Position numbers and translations under genes: made by a program | The notes under the pieces: model-generated | What the model saw: the letters and a program-made list of their open reading frames with translations, nothing else | Database searches by the model: none | Told to the model about the DNA's origin: nothing | In this document: in pieces, positions 22,883 through 33,658 of the stretch | Layout: every line of letters starts with the position of its first letter | Numbering within the stretch: position 1 is the stretch's first letter | Assembly (NCBI RefSeq): GCF_030247185.1 | Contig: NC_080571.1 | Span: 922,001 to 986,000, forward strand | From: Malaya genurostris | Lineage: Eukaryota > Arthropoda > Insecta > Diptera > Culicidae | Reading direction: 5' to 3' | DNA: 64,000 bases

Positions 22883-23812
22883 AAAGGTGATTTTTTTGAG
22901 GTTAGGATTTTCATGCATTAGTATTTGCTCAGATTTTTTGAGGTTATGATTCTCATGCATTATTATTTGCTCAGTATGCTTTGACATTTCATCATGAATA
23001 GACTTACTAACGAGCAACGCTTGCAAATCATTGAATTTTATTACCAAAATCAGTGTTCGGTTTCCGCTTTTTTATCGACAAATTTTGTTCAGCGATGAGG
23101 CTCATTTCTGGTTGAATGGCTACGTAAATAAGCAAAATTGCCGCATTTGGAGTGAAGAGCAACCAGAAGCCGTTCAAGAACTGCCCATGCATCCCGAAAA
23201 ATGCACTGTTTGGTGTGGTTTGTACGCTGGTGGAATCATTGGACCGTATTTTTTCAAAGATGCTGTTGGACGCAACGTTACAGTGAATGGCGATCGCTAT
23301 CGTTCGATGCTAACAAACTTTTTGTTGCCAAAAATGGAAGAACTGAACTTGGTTGACATGTGGTTTCAACAAGATGGCGCTACATGCCACACAGCTCGCG
23401 ATTCTATGGCCATTTTGAGGGAAAACTTCGGAGAACAATTCATCTCAAGAAATGGACCGGTAAGTTGGCCACCAAGATCATGCGATTTGACGCCTTTAGA
23501 CTATTTTTTGTGGGGCTACGTCAAGTCTAAAGTCTACAGAAATAAGCCAGTAACTATTCCAGCTTTGGAAGACAACATTTCCGAAGAAATTCGGGCTATT
23601 CCGGCCGAAATGCTCGAAAAAGTTGCCCAAAATTGGACTTTCCGAATGGACCACCTAAGACGCAGCCGCGGTCAACATTTAAATGAAATTATCTTCAAAA
23701 AGTAAATGTCATGTACCAATCTAACGTTTAAAATAAAGAACCGATGAGATTTTGCAAATTTTATGCGTTTTATTGTTTAAAAAAGTTCTCAAGCTCTTAA
23801 AAAATCACCCTT
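22883..23812 (+). mobile_element. DD41D (rosa-type) mariner-like element, internally deleted
   Basis: 930 bp between TA dinucleotides (22881-22882, 23813-23814). Ends are AAAGGTGATTTTTTTGAGG and the complement of AAGGGTGATTTTTTAAGAG. Copy C of the host repeat reads CCATCATATATAATACTG with no insertion, which fixes the boundaries. Only the first ~23 and last ~220 transposase codons remain. Confidence 0.88.
22994..23705 (+). pseudogene. DD41D mariner transposase, N-terminal domain deleted
   Basis: ATG 22994 starts MNRLTNEQRLQIIEFYYQNQ, then a deletion of roughly 150 codons shifts the frame. The catalytic domain from FPLFYRQILFSDEAHFWLNG to the stop at 23703-23705 is uninterrupted (224 codons from ATG 23031). 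The triad is FSDEAHFW, WFQQDGATCH and SCDLTPLDYFLWGY, with 41 residues between the second and third Asp. The missing part is the DNA-binding HTH region. A related relic is at 28066-28350 (minus). Confidence 0.88.
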
Positions 23813-24389
23813 TATAATACTGTGGTATTCTTCAAAATAATTTTCTTCGATTCTTAAAAGAATAACCGGAATCGGTTTGTTTGACCGTCTACTGATAAAA
23901 ACTATCAACTGGAAAAGATTTGAGGTCGATTTAGAAAATTTTTAAGGTTTTTCCCCATTTTCAGTGATGTTATACAATTTTTAACCCACTTTTCCCTATA
24001 TTTCCGGATCCGGAAGTCGGATCCGCATGAAATTCAGGAATTACGTATGGGACTACAGGACCTTTCATTTGAACATAAGTTAGTGAAAATCGGTCGCGCC
24101 ATCTATGAGAAAAGTTAGAACACATATTTTCTTTTTTTAACACATTTTACCCCATAACTCCGGAACCGGAAGTCGGATCCAAACAATATTCAGGAATTTT
24201 ATATGGGACTACAAGACCTTTCATTTGAATCTAAGTTTGTGAAATTCGGTTCAGCCATCTCTGAGAAAAGTTAGTGCAAAAAAACGTTACATACACACAT
24301 ACGCACATACACACACATACACACACAGACATTTTGCGTACTCGACGAACTGAGTCGAATGGTATATGACATAGGGCCGAGCACTTCGT

Positions 24390-24690
24390 ACTTCTCTTTT
24401 TCTTGTACCTGCTGAATTAGATTCAAGAATCATTTTTTACTGTCTAGTATCCTTATCACATGTCCAGCCCATTGTAGCCGTCCAATTTCAGCTTTCCGTT
24501 CTCTAAGGAATTGTTGCAATCCGTAGTAGCACCTTCCTTTCGAAAACACTAAGGATACGTTGATCCTCTGCCTACATAGTCCAGGTCTCGTCTAAAACGG
24601 TCTAATGAACGTTTTGTAGATATTGCTATTATCGCGCTCACGAGTTTGACATTTCTCTCACCTGTACTTGTATGTACCATTTTCAATGCA
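24390..24690 (-). pseudogene. LINE (RTE/CR1-type) ORF2 C-terminal relic
   Basis: The minus strand reads AEDQRILSVFERKVLLRIAT and, one frame over, QQFLRERKAEIGRLQWAGHV followed by IRILDSKK. The ERKVLR and IGRLQWAGHV(I/V)R phrases are characteristic of the C-terminal region after the reverse transcriptase of RTE-like elements. Frameshifts and stops show it is dead. It replaces the expected 3' end of repeat copy B. Confidence 0.6.
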
Positions 24691-24718
24691 GACTCGAGTG
24701 GGGGCATCACAAAAAACA

Positions 24719-25256
24719 GTTTTAATCCACCTAGTGGTGTAATGATGCCTTTCTCATATCAATCATACCATCATATATAATACTGTGGTATTCTTCAAAA
24801 TAATTTGCTTCGATTCATAAAAAGAATAACCGAAATCGGTTTGTTTGACCGTCTACTGATAAATACTATCAATTGGAAAAGATTTGAGGTCGATTTAGAA
24901 AATTTTTTAAGGTTTATCCCCATTTTCAGTGATGATATACAATTTTTAACACACTTTACCTTATATTTCCGGATCCGGAAGTCGGATCCAGATGAAATTC
25001 AGGAATTACGTATGGAACCACAGGACCTTTCATTTGAACCTAAGTTTATGAAAATCGGTAGCGCCATCTATGAGAAAAGTTAGTGCAAAAACGTTACATA
25101 CACATACACACACACACATACACTCACAGACATTTTGCGTACTCGACGTACGACGTACTGAGTCGAATGGTATATGACACTCGGCCCTCCGGGCCTCGAT
25201 TCAAAAGTCCGTTTTCACAGTGATTGCATAACCTTTCTATATGAGAAAGGCAAAAA
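24719..25256 (+). mobile_element. 'AATCCACCTAGTGG' family, short copy C with both ends
   Basis: Complete compact copy: 5' TTTTAATCCACCTAGTGGTG, one CCGGATCCGGAAGTCGGATC block, CA microsatellite, TCGGCCCTCCGGGCCTCG, and the 3' hairpin CCTTTCTATATGAGAAAGGC plus A run. It serves as the reference for the other copies. Confidence 0.75.
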
Positions 25257-25340
25257 GTTAAATGTAAAAGCTGAATATCTCGGTAATATTATGTCTTTGC
25301 TCGCACCCTCTCATTCTGCTACCACCGCATGGCGTGGTAG

Positions 25341-25737
25341 CAGAGATGCCAGATATTTTCATAGAAAATCTGTATTAATCTGTATTCACTAATAAAATTA
25401 AATTCTTACAACAAAATGATGCTAAAAGATGTTATTCCAATAGACGGAGATTTCCCGACTTCATGATGCCATTACTTCCTTGAATATCAGTCCAAATTGG
25501 TTTCATATTATAATATAAATGGATTTCACAACAGATTTCCATATAAATTTGTGATTTGTCCGTTGATTGATAGACTTTTATCTCGTCACTGGAATCAAAT
25601 ACTAAAAGATAGCTCAGACAGAAAAGTTTAATTTTTTCTTTCTTATTTTTTATGAGATCTGTATAAATCTGTATTAAATTGAGGAAATCTGTATAAAATC
25701 TGTACTCTGTATTAAATCTGTATAAATGGCATCTCTG
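25341..25737. mobile_element. hAT-type MITE (CAGAGATGCC ends), copy 2
   Basis: 397 bp with CAGAGATGCCAGATATTTTC / TATAAATGGCATCTCTG ends and an 8-bp target duplication CGTGGTAG (25333-25340, 25738-25745). Inverted relative to the copy at 5467-6063. Confidence 0.88.
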
Positions 25738-25745
25738 CGTGGTAG

Positions 25746-27250
25746 CGCCCAGTCAACACTGGTCATCAACAAACAACACACTAGGAGGCATGAAATAAGG
25801 ACTTGTGAACATTTGACGATATAGCGGAAATAGTACCCAAGTTGAAGCAATCTTTTCATTTCCGTCCATCGTATTCGTATGTTTAAAAGGCAAACGCAAA
25901 CATCGCTGTCGTGAGTGATCCTTTTGAAACAAGAAAAAACAAAGAGCCATTTTTACCGTGTTTTCAAACCAACATCGAGGCCCGCTTTGATTATGACACT
26001 TCTGTCAAGTGCCCTCGACATTCGACGAAGAAAATAATCTCGATTCCGATTACGAAACGAGCGTTGCTTATCGTTATCAAGACTCACATTTTCCCTGCCA
26101 TGCTGCGACTGCATGATTTTATCAACAGGGTGAAAAAGCATTTCAGTCCGGGTTTTACAGTGCCCGTGGCACCCAAATAAGCCATCGGAAACCGGCGTGA
26201 GAACAAGGGTCAACAAGCCACTCGCGAAGTGATGACATGGAAATGAGTAGCCCACCATGGACGAGGGCTGACGCTACAGCGAAATAGTGCACTGGCAAAA
26301 CTCCTGGGATGCCGGAGAGGGATCTAATTTACTTTTAATTTTCCTTTCTAATTGCCCTGATAATTGAATCAGACGCCAAGCAATGGGACAAGCAAAAATG
26401 GATAACGGATGCGAACTGAAGAAGGTTCCGCAATGACTTGGTAGAATTGAGAATTAACATTCCGTTATAAGTGTTCTATAACTACAGAGAGCGCAACATT
26501 TGGCTCCTATTTCTACCGTATAACAGATCGTTTAATAACGGAAAATAGTATAATGTAATAATTGTTCCATTATAGTATGCAGCAGAATCTTTGTTGGCTT
26601 TCGTTCTCTCCTGTAGTCAGTCCAGACTGCATTTTAAACGAATTTAGAAGAAACGCGAAAATTAACTTACAGCTGAAACACTGAATGGAAAAGTCAAAAT
26701 AAAACCTTACTCTTTTTCGAAAACGCTTATTCATTATTTTCAAATGTCAATTTATTCTTCAATCTTCAATCACAATACGGGGTTTAACATACTACTTTCA
26801 GCGCGAAACATGTCCAAAAAAACTTCAATAATGACCGGTTTTGTGATGTTATAAGTTTACCCAACTTTAGCTCCGTAAACTTTTTAGGCGTAAATTTCTT
26901 TTTGATAAAGTTCTGCGATTTTTTTCCAGTGATTTGATTTTTTTGAAAACTTTCCATTATCTTTGAAATTTATAATAATATGGCATAAACCTTGTTCATG
27001 TCACAGTTATGCCGGTTTCTTTCTTATTTGTTTTCTGTTCAGTAGCCAGTCAAAATTTTTAATTATATCCATTTTAGAATTTGTCGATAATAGTTACAGG
27101 AAGAAAATCTCAACTGAATATTTTATCGAAAAATCCAAACTCGGATATCATCTTGATAGCATCAGCAAGAAGTCAAACCGAGACTAAGGGCAGAAAGCAC
27201 TACTTTAAAAATTTGGTCCAATGAATGTTGTTGATGTTCGGAGAAACAGC
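25746..27250. other. Intergenic, no supported gene
   Basis: 25900-26300 has higher GC and overlapping open frames on both strands (up to 101 codons), but no domain, splice logic or repeat ends that I recognise. Confidence 0.4.
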
Positions 27251-27511
27251 TAAGGATGTCGTAATATCGTCCGATTAATCGAGTAATGGATTAATAACCC
27301 AGATAATCGAGTAATTAAATAATCGATTAGCTTAAAACTAATATTCGATTATTGAGCTAGTTGAATAAATAAAAATCCCATAGTAATAATCGAATGAATA
27401 ATCGAGTAATCGATTAATAATCCAGATAATCGAAAAAATTTCAATCGGTTGGTTTCAAAATCTCACTCGATTATTAAATAATCGATTAATTCGAAATTTC
27501 CGACATCCCTA
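27251..27511. mobile_element. Small palindromic MITE rich in AATCGATTA
   Basis: Ends AGGATGTCGTAATATCG and the complement AGGGATGTCGGAAATTTCG enclose repeated TAATCGAGTAATCGATTA. Non-coding and self-complementary. AGGGATGTCG ends resemble hAT-like MITEs, but I could not define a target duplication. Confidence 0.5.
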
Positions 27512-27529
27512 GAAACAACCCATTCAGCA

Positions 27530-27850
27530 AGCGATTATAATTTGTTGGTCGTTGAGCGTTTGTTGGACGACATACTGCACGAAATAATCGTTCAGTTTGC
27601 AGGAACGGTTTGTTGTTGTTCTTACTCCTACAAAAATACTGTGGAAATTGAGTGTTATCTTCATATAGAAAGAATATTTGTTGTTATTCTACATGAAGTA
27701 TTCTACAGGTATGTAGTGTTCATTTAAAGAAATAAGTTGATAAATACTTCTAAAATTCTTCAGTGAAACTAGTCCAACGGGACTCCAACTTCTCATATTG
27801 AAAATGGCTCAACAATGAATCACTGTATACCAGATTTGTTGAACGAAAAA
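27530..27850. repeat. Dispersed repeat, related to 36850-37290
   Basis: CAGGAACGGTTTGTTGTTG, CATATAGAAAGAA and AGGTATGTAGTGTT, then GTCCAACGGGACTCCAACTTC and AAAATGGCTCAACAATG, occur in the same order on the complement of 37025-37270. Non-coding. Confidence 0.65.
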
Positions 27851-27886
27851 TATGGCGCTCGGTTCAATTTTCTTAATATCGATTTT

Positions 27887-27990
27887 AGTAGCAGCTACAT
27901 AGTCTGACTGGCGGTTTATATAGAACTGCTAATTTGCGTAACAGTTCATCATAAACTATTATGCATTGACGAGTCGAAAACGAAACATAA
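27887..27990 (+). ncRNA. Decayed hammerhead-ribozyme satellite unit
   Basis: GTAGCAGctacatAGTCTG and GCGGTT align with the active unit's GTAGCAGaaactttacGTCTG and GCGGTT. The stem I helix survives with compensated changes (GGTTTATATAGAACTG against CAGTTCATCATAAACT). TTGACGAGTC then GAAAC replace CTGATGAGTC and GAAAC. The C3 position is U and stem III no longer pairs, so it should be inactive. Confidence 0.6.
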
Positions 27991-28065
27991 AGTATATAAG
28001 GAGTGCTCCGCGATGGAGTAATTTTTAGGAGGTATAGGATTTGGTTTAAAAAAAATCAAATTAAA

Positions 28066-28350
28066 TTAAATTGAGAAAATTGATGAAATCTTTATTGAAA
28101 TCGATAGAATGATCAATATAAATTTAGATGACTCCAACATATCGGCCGGTATTTCACGAATACTGCCACCGGCCAATAATCCACACCAAACAGGGACTTT
28201 TTTTGGATGCATTAGTAGCTCTTGCAATGCTTCAGGTTGGTCTTCATAGATGCGGTAATTTTGCGTATCCATTCAACCAGAAATGAGCTTCGTTGCTGAA
28301 CACATTTTTTCGATAAAACTGTGGATCTTCCCCCAGCTTTACCAGCGCCC
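28066..28350 (-). pseudogene. DD41D mariner transposase relic
   Basis: The minus strand reads GEDPQFYRKNVFSNEAHFWLNG (with a frame change), YRIYEDQPEALQELLMHPKK and VPVWCGLLAGGSIREIPADM, closely related to 23031-23705 but with a large deletion joining the first-Asp region to the C-terminal IREIPADMLE. The mariner at 28361-29289 lies at its upstream end. Confidence 0.75.
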
Positions 28351-28360
28351 ATGTGTCTTA

Positions 28361-29289
28361 TGATAAAAAAAGAATAGGAATTTTCCGCGCTTGTCCAATC
28401 GGTAAACTTTTATTCTCTCAACGCTGGCAACACTTTTATACACATTCTGTCAAATTTTGACGCATATCGTACAATTAGTTTTTGTTTGGTGTCTATACAA
28501 AGAAGTTGAAAAATTTTCGTGTGGTGATTTTTATAATGGATGAAAATTTAGAACAACGGCTCGCCTTCGAATCGCCATTCGGTCGATTGTTGTGCGGTTT
28601 CGACGTCATATTCATAGATCCACTGGCAGTTTGTATGTTGCATTCGATGAATGTGGGGTCACTATCTGCGTTGGAAATCATCTCTTTGGCCACATCAACA
28701 CGCTGTTTTTGAAGGAAATTCAGCTTTTTTGGCACCAGCCGAGAAGCGACGCGTTTCAAATCCAAAACATCAGTTAAAATGTGTTCGGCTGATCCATAAG
28801 AGATGCCCAACAACACAGCAATCTCTCTAATCGGTACAAAACGATTTTGAAACACGATTTGCTTCGCCGATTCAATGTTTTCTTCAGTAACAGATGTTGT
28901 TGGGCGGCCAGGGATCTCATCATGATCTCATGAGCTTGTACGACCACCTTTGAAGCGTTTATACCACTCGTATGCCTGTGTTTTTCCTAGACACGATTCA
29001 CCAAAGGCCTTTTCTAACATTTTCAACGTTTCGGAACACTAAAATCCATTTGCAAGACAAAATTTGATGCACGCACGTTGTTCTAAATTTTCATCCATTA
29101 TAAAAATCACCACACGAAAATTTTTCAACTGTTTCTTTGTATAGACGCCAAACAAAAACTAATCGTACGATATGCGTCAAAATTTGACAAGATGTGTATA
29201 AAAGCGTTGCCAACGTTGAGAGAATAAAAGTTTACCGATTGGACAAGCGCGGAAATTTTAAAATGAGAATTCCGGTTCTTTTTTTATCA
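28361..29289 (-). mobile_element. Mariner-like element with ~200-bp inverted ends
   Basis: 929 bp flanked by TA (28359-28360, 29290-29291). The ends TGATAAAAAAAGAAT… and complement match for about 200 bp and include the transposase start: ATGGATGAAAATTTAGAACA appears in both orientations, near 28535 and 29100. As in 19538-22503, the 3' half has been replaced by an inverted copy of the 5' end. Confidence 0.88.
28493..29101 (-). pseudogene. Mariner transposase, N-terminal half, stops and deletion
   Basis: MDENLEQRACIKFCLANGF, stop, CSETLKMLEKAFGESCLGKT, QAYEWYKRFKGGRTSS, stop, then IVFQNRFVPIREIAVLLGIS, ILTDVLDLKRVASRLVPKKL and DPTFIECN. The first catalytic Asp motif (TGDESW in the family) is disrupted, and the sequence then runs into the inverted terminal repeat. 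Same subfamily style as 19664-20275 but clearly a different lineage. Confidence 0.83.
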
Positions 29290-29419
29290 TAAGGTATGAT
29301 AAAATTATAGACCAAACAACGATTCATAATCAAATTGTAGACCAAACTAAACAAGTTTGACAACGACACAAGACACAATTCACTCGTGTTCAGTCAAGCA
29401 AAAGTTCAAATATGAAGGA

Positions 29420-30012
29420 AACAGCCGCCGAAAGTGGCCGCATTTCGGTGGAAGAGCATGGTGATTATACTCTTACTGAGCGATCGTTTTTGGAAGTGAT
29501 TTGCATGGTTTAAATGTGCTATTTTTTTTTTTTTTTAAGACGAAGAACGAGATGGAACAACACCAAGATTTGAAAATGAAGAATGCTACAACGGCATAAA
29601 AGAAAAGATTTTTTGTAACGAATTGTCACTGGCGTAGAAAAGTGCGTTCATTGCGATAACCCTTAACTTCTGGAAAGGTATGGGTACCCCGGCCATGCAT
29701 CATCATCGATGGTCTGAAGGTTATGCTCATAATATGGTAAAACGAGCTGGGTGGGGTGTATTATGAGCTACTGCAACCAAGTGAAAGAATCACGGGAAAG
29801 ACCTATAAATGACAATTGATGAGTTTGTGTCGAGCATTGCTAAAAAAACGGACACAATACATAACAATGCCCTATTCCATCCACCGTATATCCCAGACAT
29901 TGCTCCTTTCGATTACAGATCATGGTTCCAGTCGATGCAGCACGGCCTGACTGACCAATATTTCTCTAGTTATGATGAAAGAATTAGCGATGGACGATAC
30001 TTTGAATGCTGA
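29420..30012 (+). pseudogene. Mariner transposase relic (Mos1/rosa-like), plus strand
   Basis: Around 29700-29800 GVYYELLQPSERITGKTY is readable, and 29850-29950 gives FHPPYIPDIAPFDY then SMQHGLTDQYFSSYDE, the third-Asp region of a mariner transposase (normally HPPYSPDIAPSDYHLF). Stops and frameshifts throughout. A 16-base T run at about 29521-29537. Confidence 0.65.
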
Positions 30013-30544
30013 ATTTGTGACCATATTTTGTCAACAATTTTCAAATTTTGAGAAAATAATCGACATAAACTTTTTTATATCTATAATAGAGAAAATACAC
30101 ATTGTTAAAGTCTTAGGTGATGCATTTGATGAGTCTTAAAACTGCATAAGCTCTGGCAGTAACTAAAACCAACTGGATGTCGTTAGGTCACTATGTATTG
30201 TAATTTTCACTGTCGGTTAGAAAACATTGTGATGCGATAAGATAGCGACAAAATGCCGCAAAGATAGCGAAACTGTCATCCGCATCGATTCGTCCCCTCA
30301 AAACCTCGTGCTTTATACGAAATATTGACGATTTGAACTGTATAATTAAACTATTACAAAAAATTGTAAATCCTTCACTCTAAAAAGTTGGTCGTCTTTG
30401 ACAGAAATATATATTTGTTGATGCTTTCAATGCACAATAATATTTTTTTTGTAATTCGGAATAATGAATAAAATCATAATTATATAATGCTAGTTCTCAA
30501 GGTAGAGCAAGGATCTGAAGATAAACCGCAGAAAAGTGAGGCGT
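30013..30544. other. Intergenic, no gene seen
   Basis: Nothing recognised. Confidence 0.4.
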
Positions 30545-30890
30545 GACAAGGGTCATTTGAGCAAGCAGAAATCTTTAAATAACTTAACTTTTCCCTTCCA
30601 GCAGAGGAGCCGAGCTTAAGCATCTCATCAATGCGAATCACTCGAGTCTCTGATATATCGGAAATTACCGATAAAGGTCTTTTACTCTGTACATTCCGAA
30701 CCGGCAAAAGAAGAATGCAGTAGCAAGTAGAAAGTAACAACTTCTGGTAGCTTTGCCGGATTTAATAGTAAATGGTAGAAGACCTTTATTGGAATTTACC
30801 GACAGATGTTTAAGGTCGACTCCTCTGTTAGAAAGTGAAAGTGGTGTTACTGGAAGATTTCTGCATGATCAAATGAACCTTGTCACGTAT
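30545..30890. repeat. Imperfect long hairpin, ~160-bp arms
   Basis: GTGACAAGGGTCATTTGAGC (30547) pairs with the complement of 30870-30888. AGCAGAGGAGCCGA pairs with TCGACTCCTCTGTT (30813-30830). CGGAAATTACCGATAAAGGTC (from about 30659) pairs with GACCTTTATTGGAATTTACCG (about 30780-30801). Arms match at roughly 75-80% with bulges. It could be a MITE or a hairpin-RNA source. Confidence 0.65.
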
Positions 30891-31109
30891 ATCATCATTT
30901 CAATCATATTTCAGATAATTGGTGATCGAAACTTCAGTTAGTAACGAAAATCTTTGTCATGGTTTCCTTCAATAAATACGACAGTTTCGTATACCTTCAC
31001 GGTTCACGGTTTCGATAAGATTTCTGCATTTCAATGAGTGAGTAGAAAACCAAATTCTGTGTCGAATAGACTTGCACTCTGTGCGATTCAATACTGCCGT
31101 AGAAAAAGT
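30891..31109. other. Intergenic, no gene seen
   Basis: Nothing recognised. Confidence 0.4.
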
Positions 31110-31990
31110 TGCTAACACATCGTTCAAAAAGTCCAGGAACTAACAAGGAAAACCTAGTTTCGTGTGCAGGAATATTTTTTATTCATCAACATTACCATCT
31201 TCAAATGACATACAATCGTTCTAGCACTGTAATAATTTTTCAATATCATCCTTATAGAATGAATTGTCAATGGCTCAAACATCGGCTTCAGTTGCGGCGA
31301 TGACTGACTTATTCGAGCCAAATTTTTTTCCCTGATATATCTTTTTCAGAGCAGTAAAGGAGAAGCAATCGCTGGGAGCTAGGTAATTGTGAATAAGGTG
31401 GGTGAGGAAACAGATCGCAGCCTAATTTCTTTTAATTTTTTCATTATTTTCATTGACTTATGGCACGGTGCATTGTCTTGGTTAACGATGATTTTTTTGT
31501 TCTTCTTATGAGGTCGTTTTTTATGATTTCGCTCTTCAAACTCATCAATAGCTCAATTTAATAATCAATAATGATAGTACTTTCCTGTTCAAGATAGTCG
31601 ATGTTAATTATACCTCGAACGTCTAAAAAACTGGTGTCATGAATGTTCTATCTACCTGTCACGTTTTCAGATGGTTTTCCCTGTCTGAATGCTAGTATGA
31701 CTCCGGATAAAAATAGTGGATCCATGTTTCGTACACTGTTTCATACCAATGCAATTCATTTTATTACGGTAAACTTTTATTGATTATGAGCGAATACGGC
31801 ACCCATTTGGAAAAGATTTTTTTATACCCAGATTTTCGTACAAGCTCGTGAAAGAACTTCCAGTTCATGTTCTAACCACCTCAGCACATCAAATCTCACG
31901 AACTTTGATTTTGCGTTAACACATGACGATTATCAAAACTTGCTTAATTTCATCCGACTGACTGCTTCATTTGGCCATGTTCAAAATCAG
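31110..31990 (-). pseudogene. Mariner transposase relic, minus strand
   Basis: Readable pieces: DYLEQESTIIIDY (about 31600), KTMHRAISQ (31470), LFPHPPYS (31400), then ISGKKFGSNKSVIAATEA (about 31300), i.e. the order DYLEKGxTIxxxYY, QDNAPCHKS, LPHPPYSPDLAPSD, LAGKKFxSNEEVIAETEA of a mariner in the irritans or related group. Many stops and frameshifts; old. Confidence 0.7.
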
Positions 31991-32130
31991 AATACCACAA
32001 ACCTTTATTTTTAATGGATCCTATTGGGGAAAACACTTCTCAAGCTATTGATGGGATCACGCGGTTTTTCCCTTTAGAAAGCAATGTTTTAGCAATACAC
32101 GGAATTCGTTAATTCCATTTTTCATAGATG

Positions 32131-32160
32131 AATTTATTTATTTATTTATTTATTTATTTC
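32131..32160. repeat. (TTTA)n at the LINE 3' end
   Basis: Seven TTTA units; on the minus strand they are the (AAAT)n tail of the LINE at 32.1-33.9 kb. Confidence 0.9.
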
Positions 32161-32627
32161 TTATTGGGTTCATCGGACATATGTCTAAATGAACCGACAG
32201 AGTGGGAAAAAGCCCATATGAGTTGAACAAATTTCATGCCATTCTGAGCCAGGCGCAAAAACCACTATCTTTTAAACAACAAACACAAAACAAAAAGTAA
32301 TTACAATGCGTCAAGTGAAATAAATTAACACATAGAAAAAAAAAACAGTCCTTATAATATAGTTCGTTTCATTCTTTCTGCGAAGCGACGGGAAGGCTCA
32401 TCAAACTCAAAAATTGTTTCAACAGAAGTAAAAGCTCGTGTGCACGCAGTTATAGGTTCGTTACTTCCAAATAAAGTCCTGTGAAATCCGTTTTGAAGTA
32501 GAGTCGTATATCGCAATGGTCTGCTTGGTACTCGAAAACTAATTTTGCTACGCAATTCTGAAGCATCAATCTCCCCGTTTGTTAATTTCGCTATGGTCAA
32601 TGCTTGTTGAATTTTTCTTCGCCGCTG

Positions 32628-33658
32628 TTAAGTATCGATTCCCAATAATTGGCATCTGTCCGGGTATGGTGGCAAGTTTACAGGATCTCTCCAAGGCAAA
32701 TGTCGTAATGCCATGCGAACAAAACGTTTCTGAACACGTTCAATTCTAAGGCTCCACGATATTTGATACGGACACCAGATTACTGAAGCATTTTCCAGAA
32801 TCGGGCGGACGAGTGAGCAATATAAAGCCTCCAAGCAAAGCGGATCTTTGAAGTCTTTAGCAATTTTAGAGATGAATCCCAGCTGAGGGGAAGCTTTCGA
32901 AATAACTAGCGACCGTTGGACATCGAACGTCAATTTTGCATCCAGTTGTACACCAAGATCACACACCTGAGTCACTCTAGATAAAATTGTTCCATCAATG
33001 TTATAGTCGAATATAATGGGACGTAGAATCCGATGAAATGTGATAACTTGGCATTTGGTTACATTGATAATGAGTTTATTTTCCTTGCACCAATTTGCGA
33101 ACCTTGTAAGCAAATCTTGCAGTCGTTGGCAATCCTCAACACTACGAACGGCGAGATACAGTGAAATGTGATAACTTGGCATTTGGTTACATTGATAATG
33201 AGTTTATTTTCCTTGCACCAATTTGCGAACCTTGTAAGCAAATCTTGCAGTCGTTGGCAATCCTCAACACTACGAACGGCGAGATACAGTTTCAAATCAT
33301 CTGCGTAGATTAATTTACAACCAGATCCCAAGAGTAATGCAACATCGTTGAAAAATACTACAAATAGCAAGGGTCCCAAGTTGCTACCTTGCGGAACATC
33401 TGATTTATTCGAGAATTCGGACGACGCAACGTTATTGATTTTTACACGCAGTTGTCTATCGGAGGGATATGAGTTCAGCCAAGACACAAGTTGCGATGAT
33501 AAACCAAGTCGAGTTAATTTACACAACAGTATTCGATGATCAATCTTGTCAAACGCTGCTTTTAGATCGGTATAGATCACATCCATTTGTGCTTTTGCCT
33601 CCATACTAGAAATACATTCAGACGTTAAGGTTAACAAATTCGTTGTAACTGATCTCAA
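32628..33658 (-). pseudogene. LINE ORF2 reverse transcriptase, broken by a 128-bp duplication
   Basis: Two overlapping frames, 33059-33658 and 32628-33182, are the two sides of a tandem duplication (33035-33162 and 33163-33290). The upstream frame has the RT palm (VIYTDLKAAFDKIDHRI, SDVPQGSNLGPLLFVVFFND, YADDLKLYLAV). The downstream one has the thumb/connection (KDFKDPLCLEALYCSLVRPI, RHLPWRDPVNLPPYPD). It was used to define the empty target sites of the insertions in copy 1. Confidence 0.88.

Larger units (their letters stand above)
22829..24365 (+). repeat. 'AATCCACCTAGTGG' family, copy B, split by a mariner
   Basis: Starts TTTTAATCCACCTAGTGGTG and is interrupted at 22883-23812. It continues with ATAATACTGTGGTATTCTTC and two CCGGAAGTCGGATCC blocks (about 24005 and 24163), a CA-rich microsatellite and GAATGGTATATGACAT. 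The usual 3' hairpin end is missing, replaced by a LINE relic. Copy C (24719-25256) shows the uninterrupted sequence at the mariner site. Confidence 0.75.

Noticed and set aside
25953..26258. 101-aa minus-strand open frame and 89-aa plus-strand frame in a GC-richer patch
   Set aside because: Mutually overlapping, no domain, no splice logic; I cannot support a gene although the region deserves an expression check.
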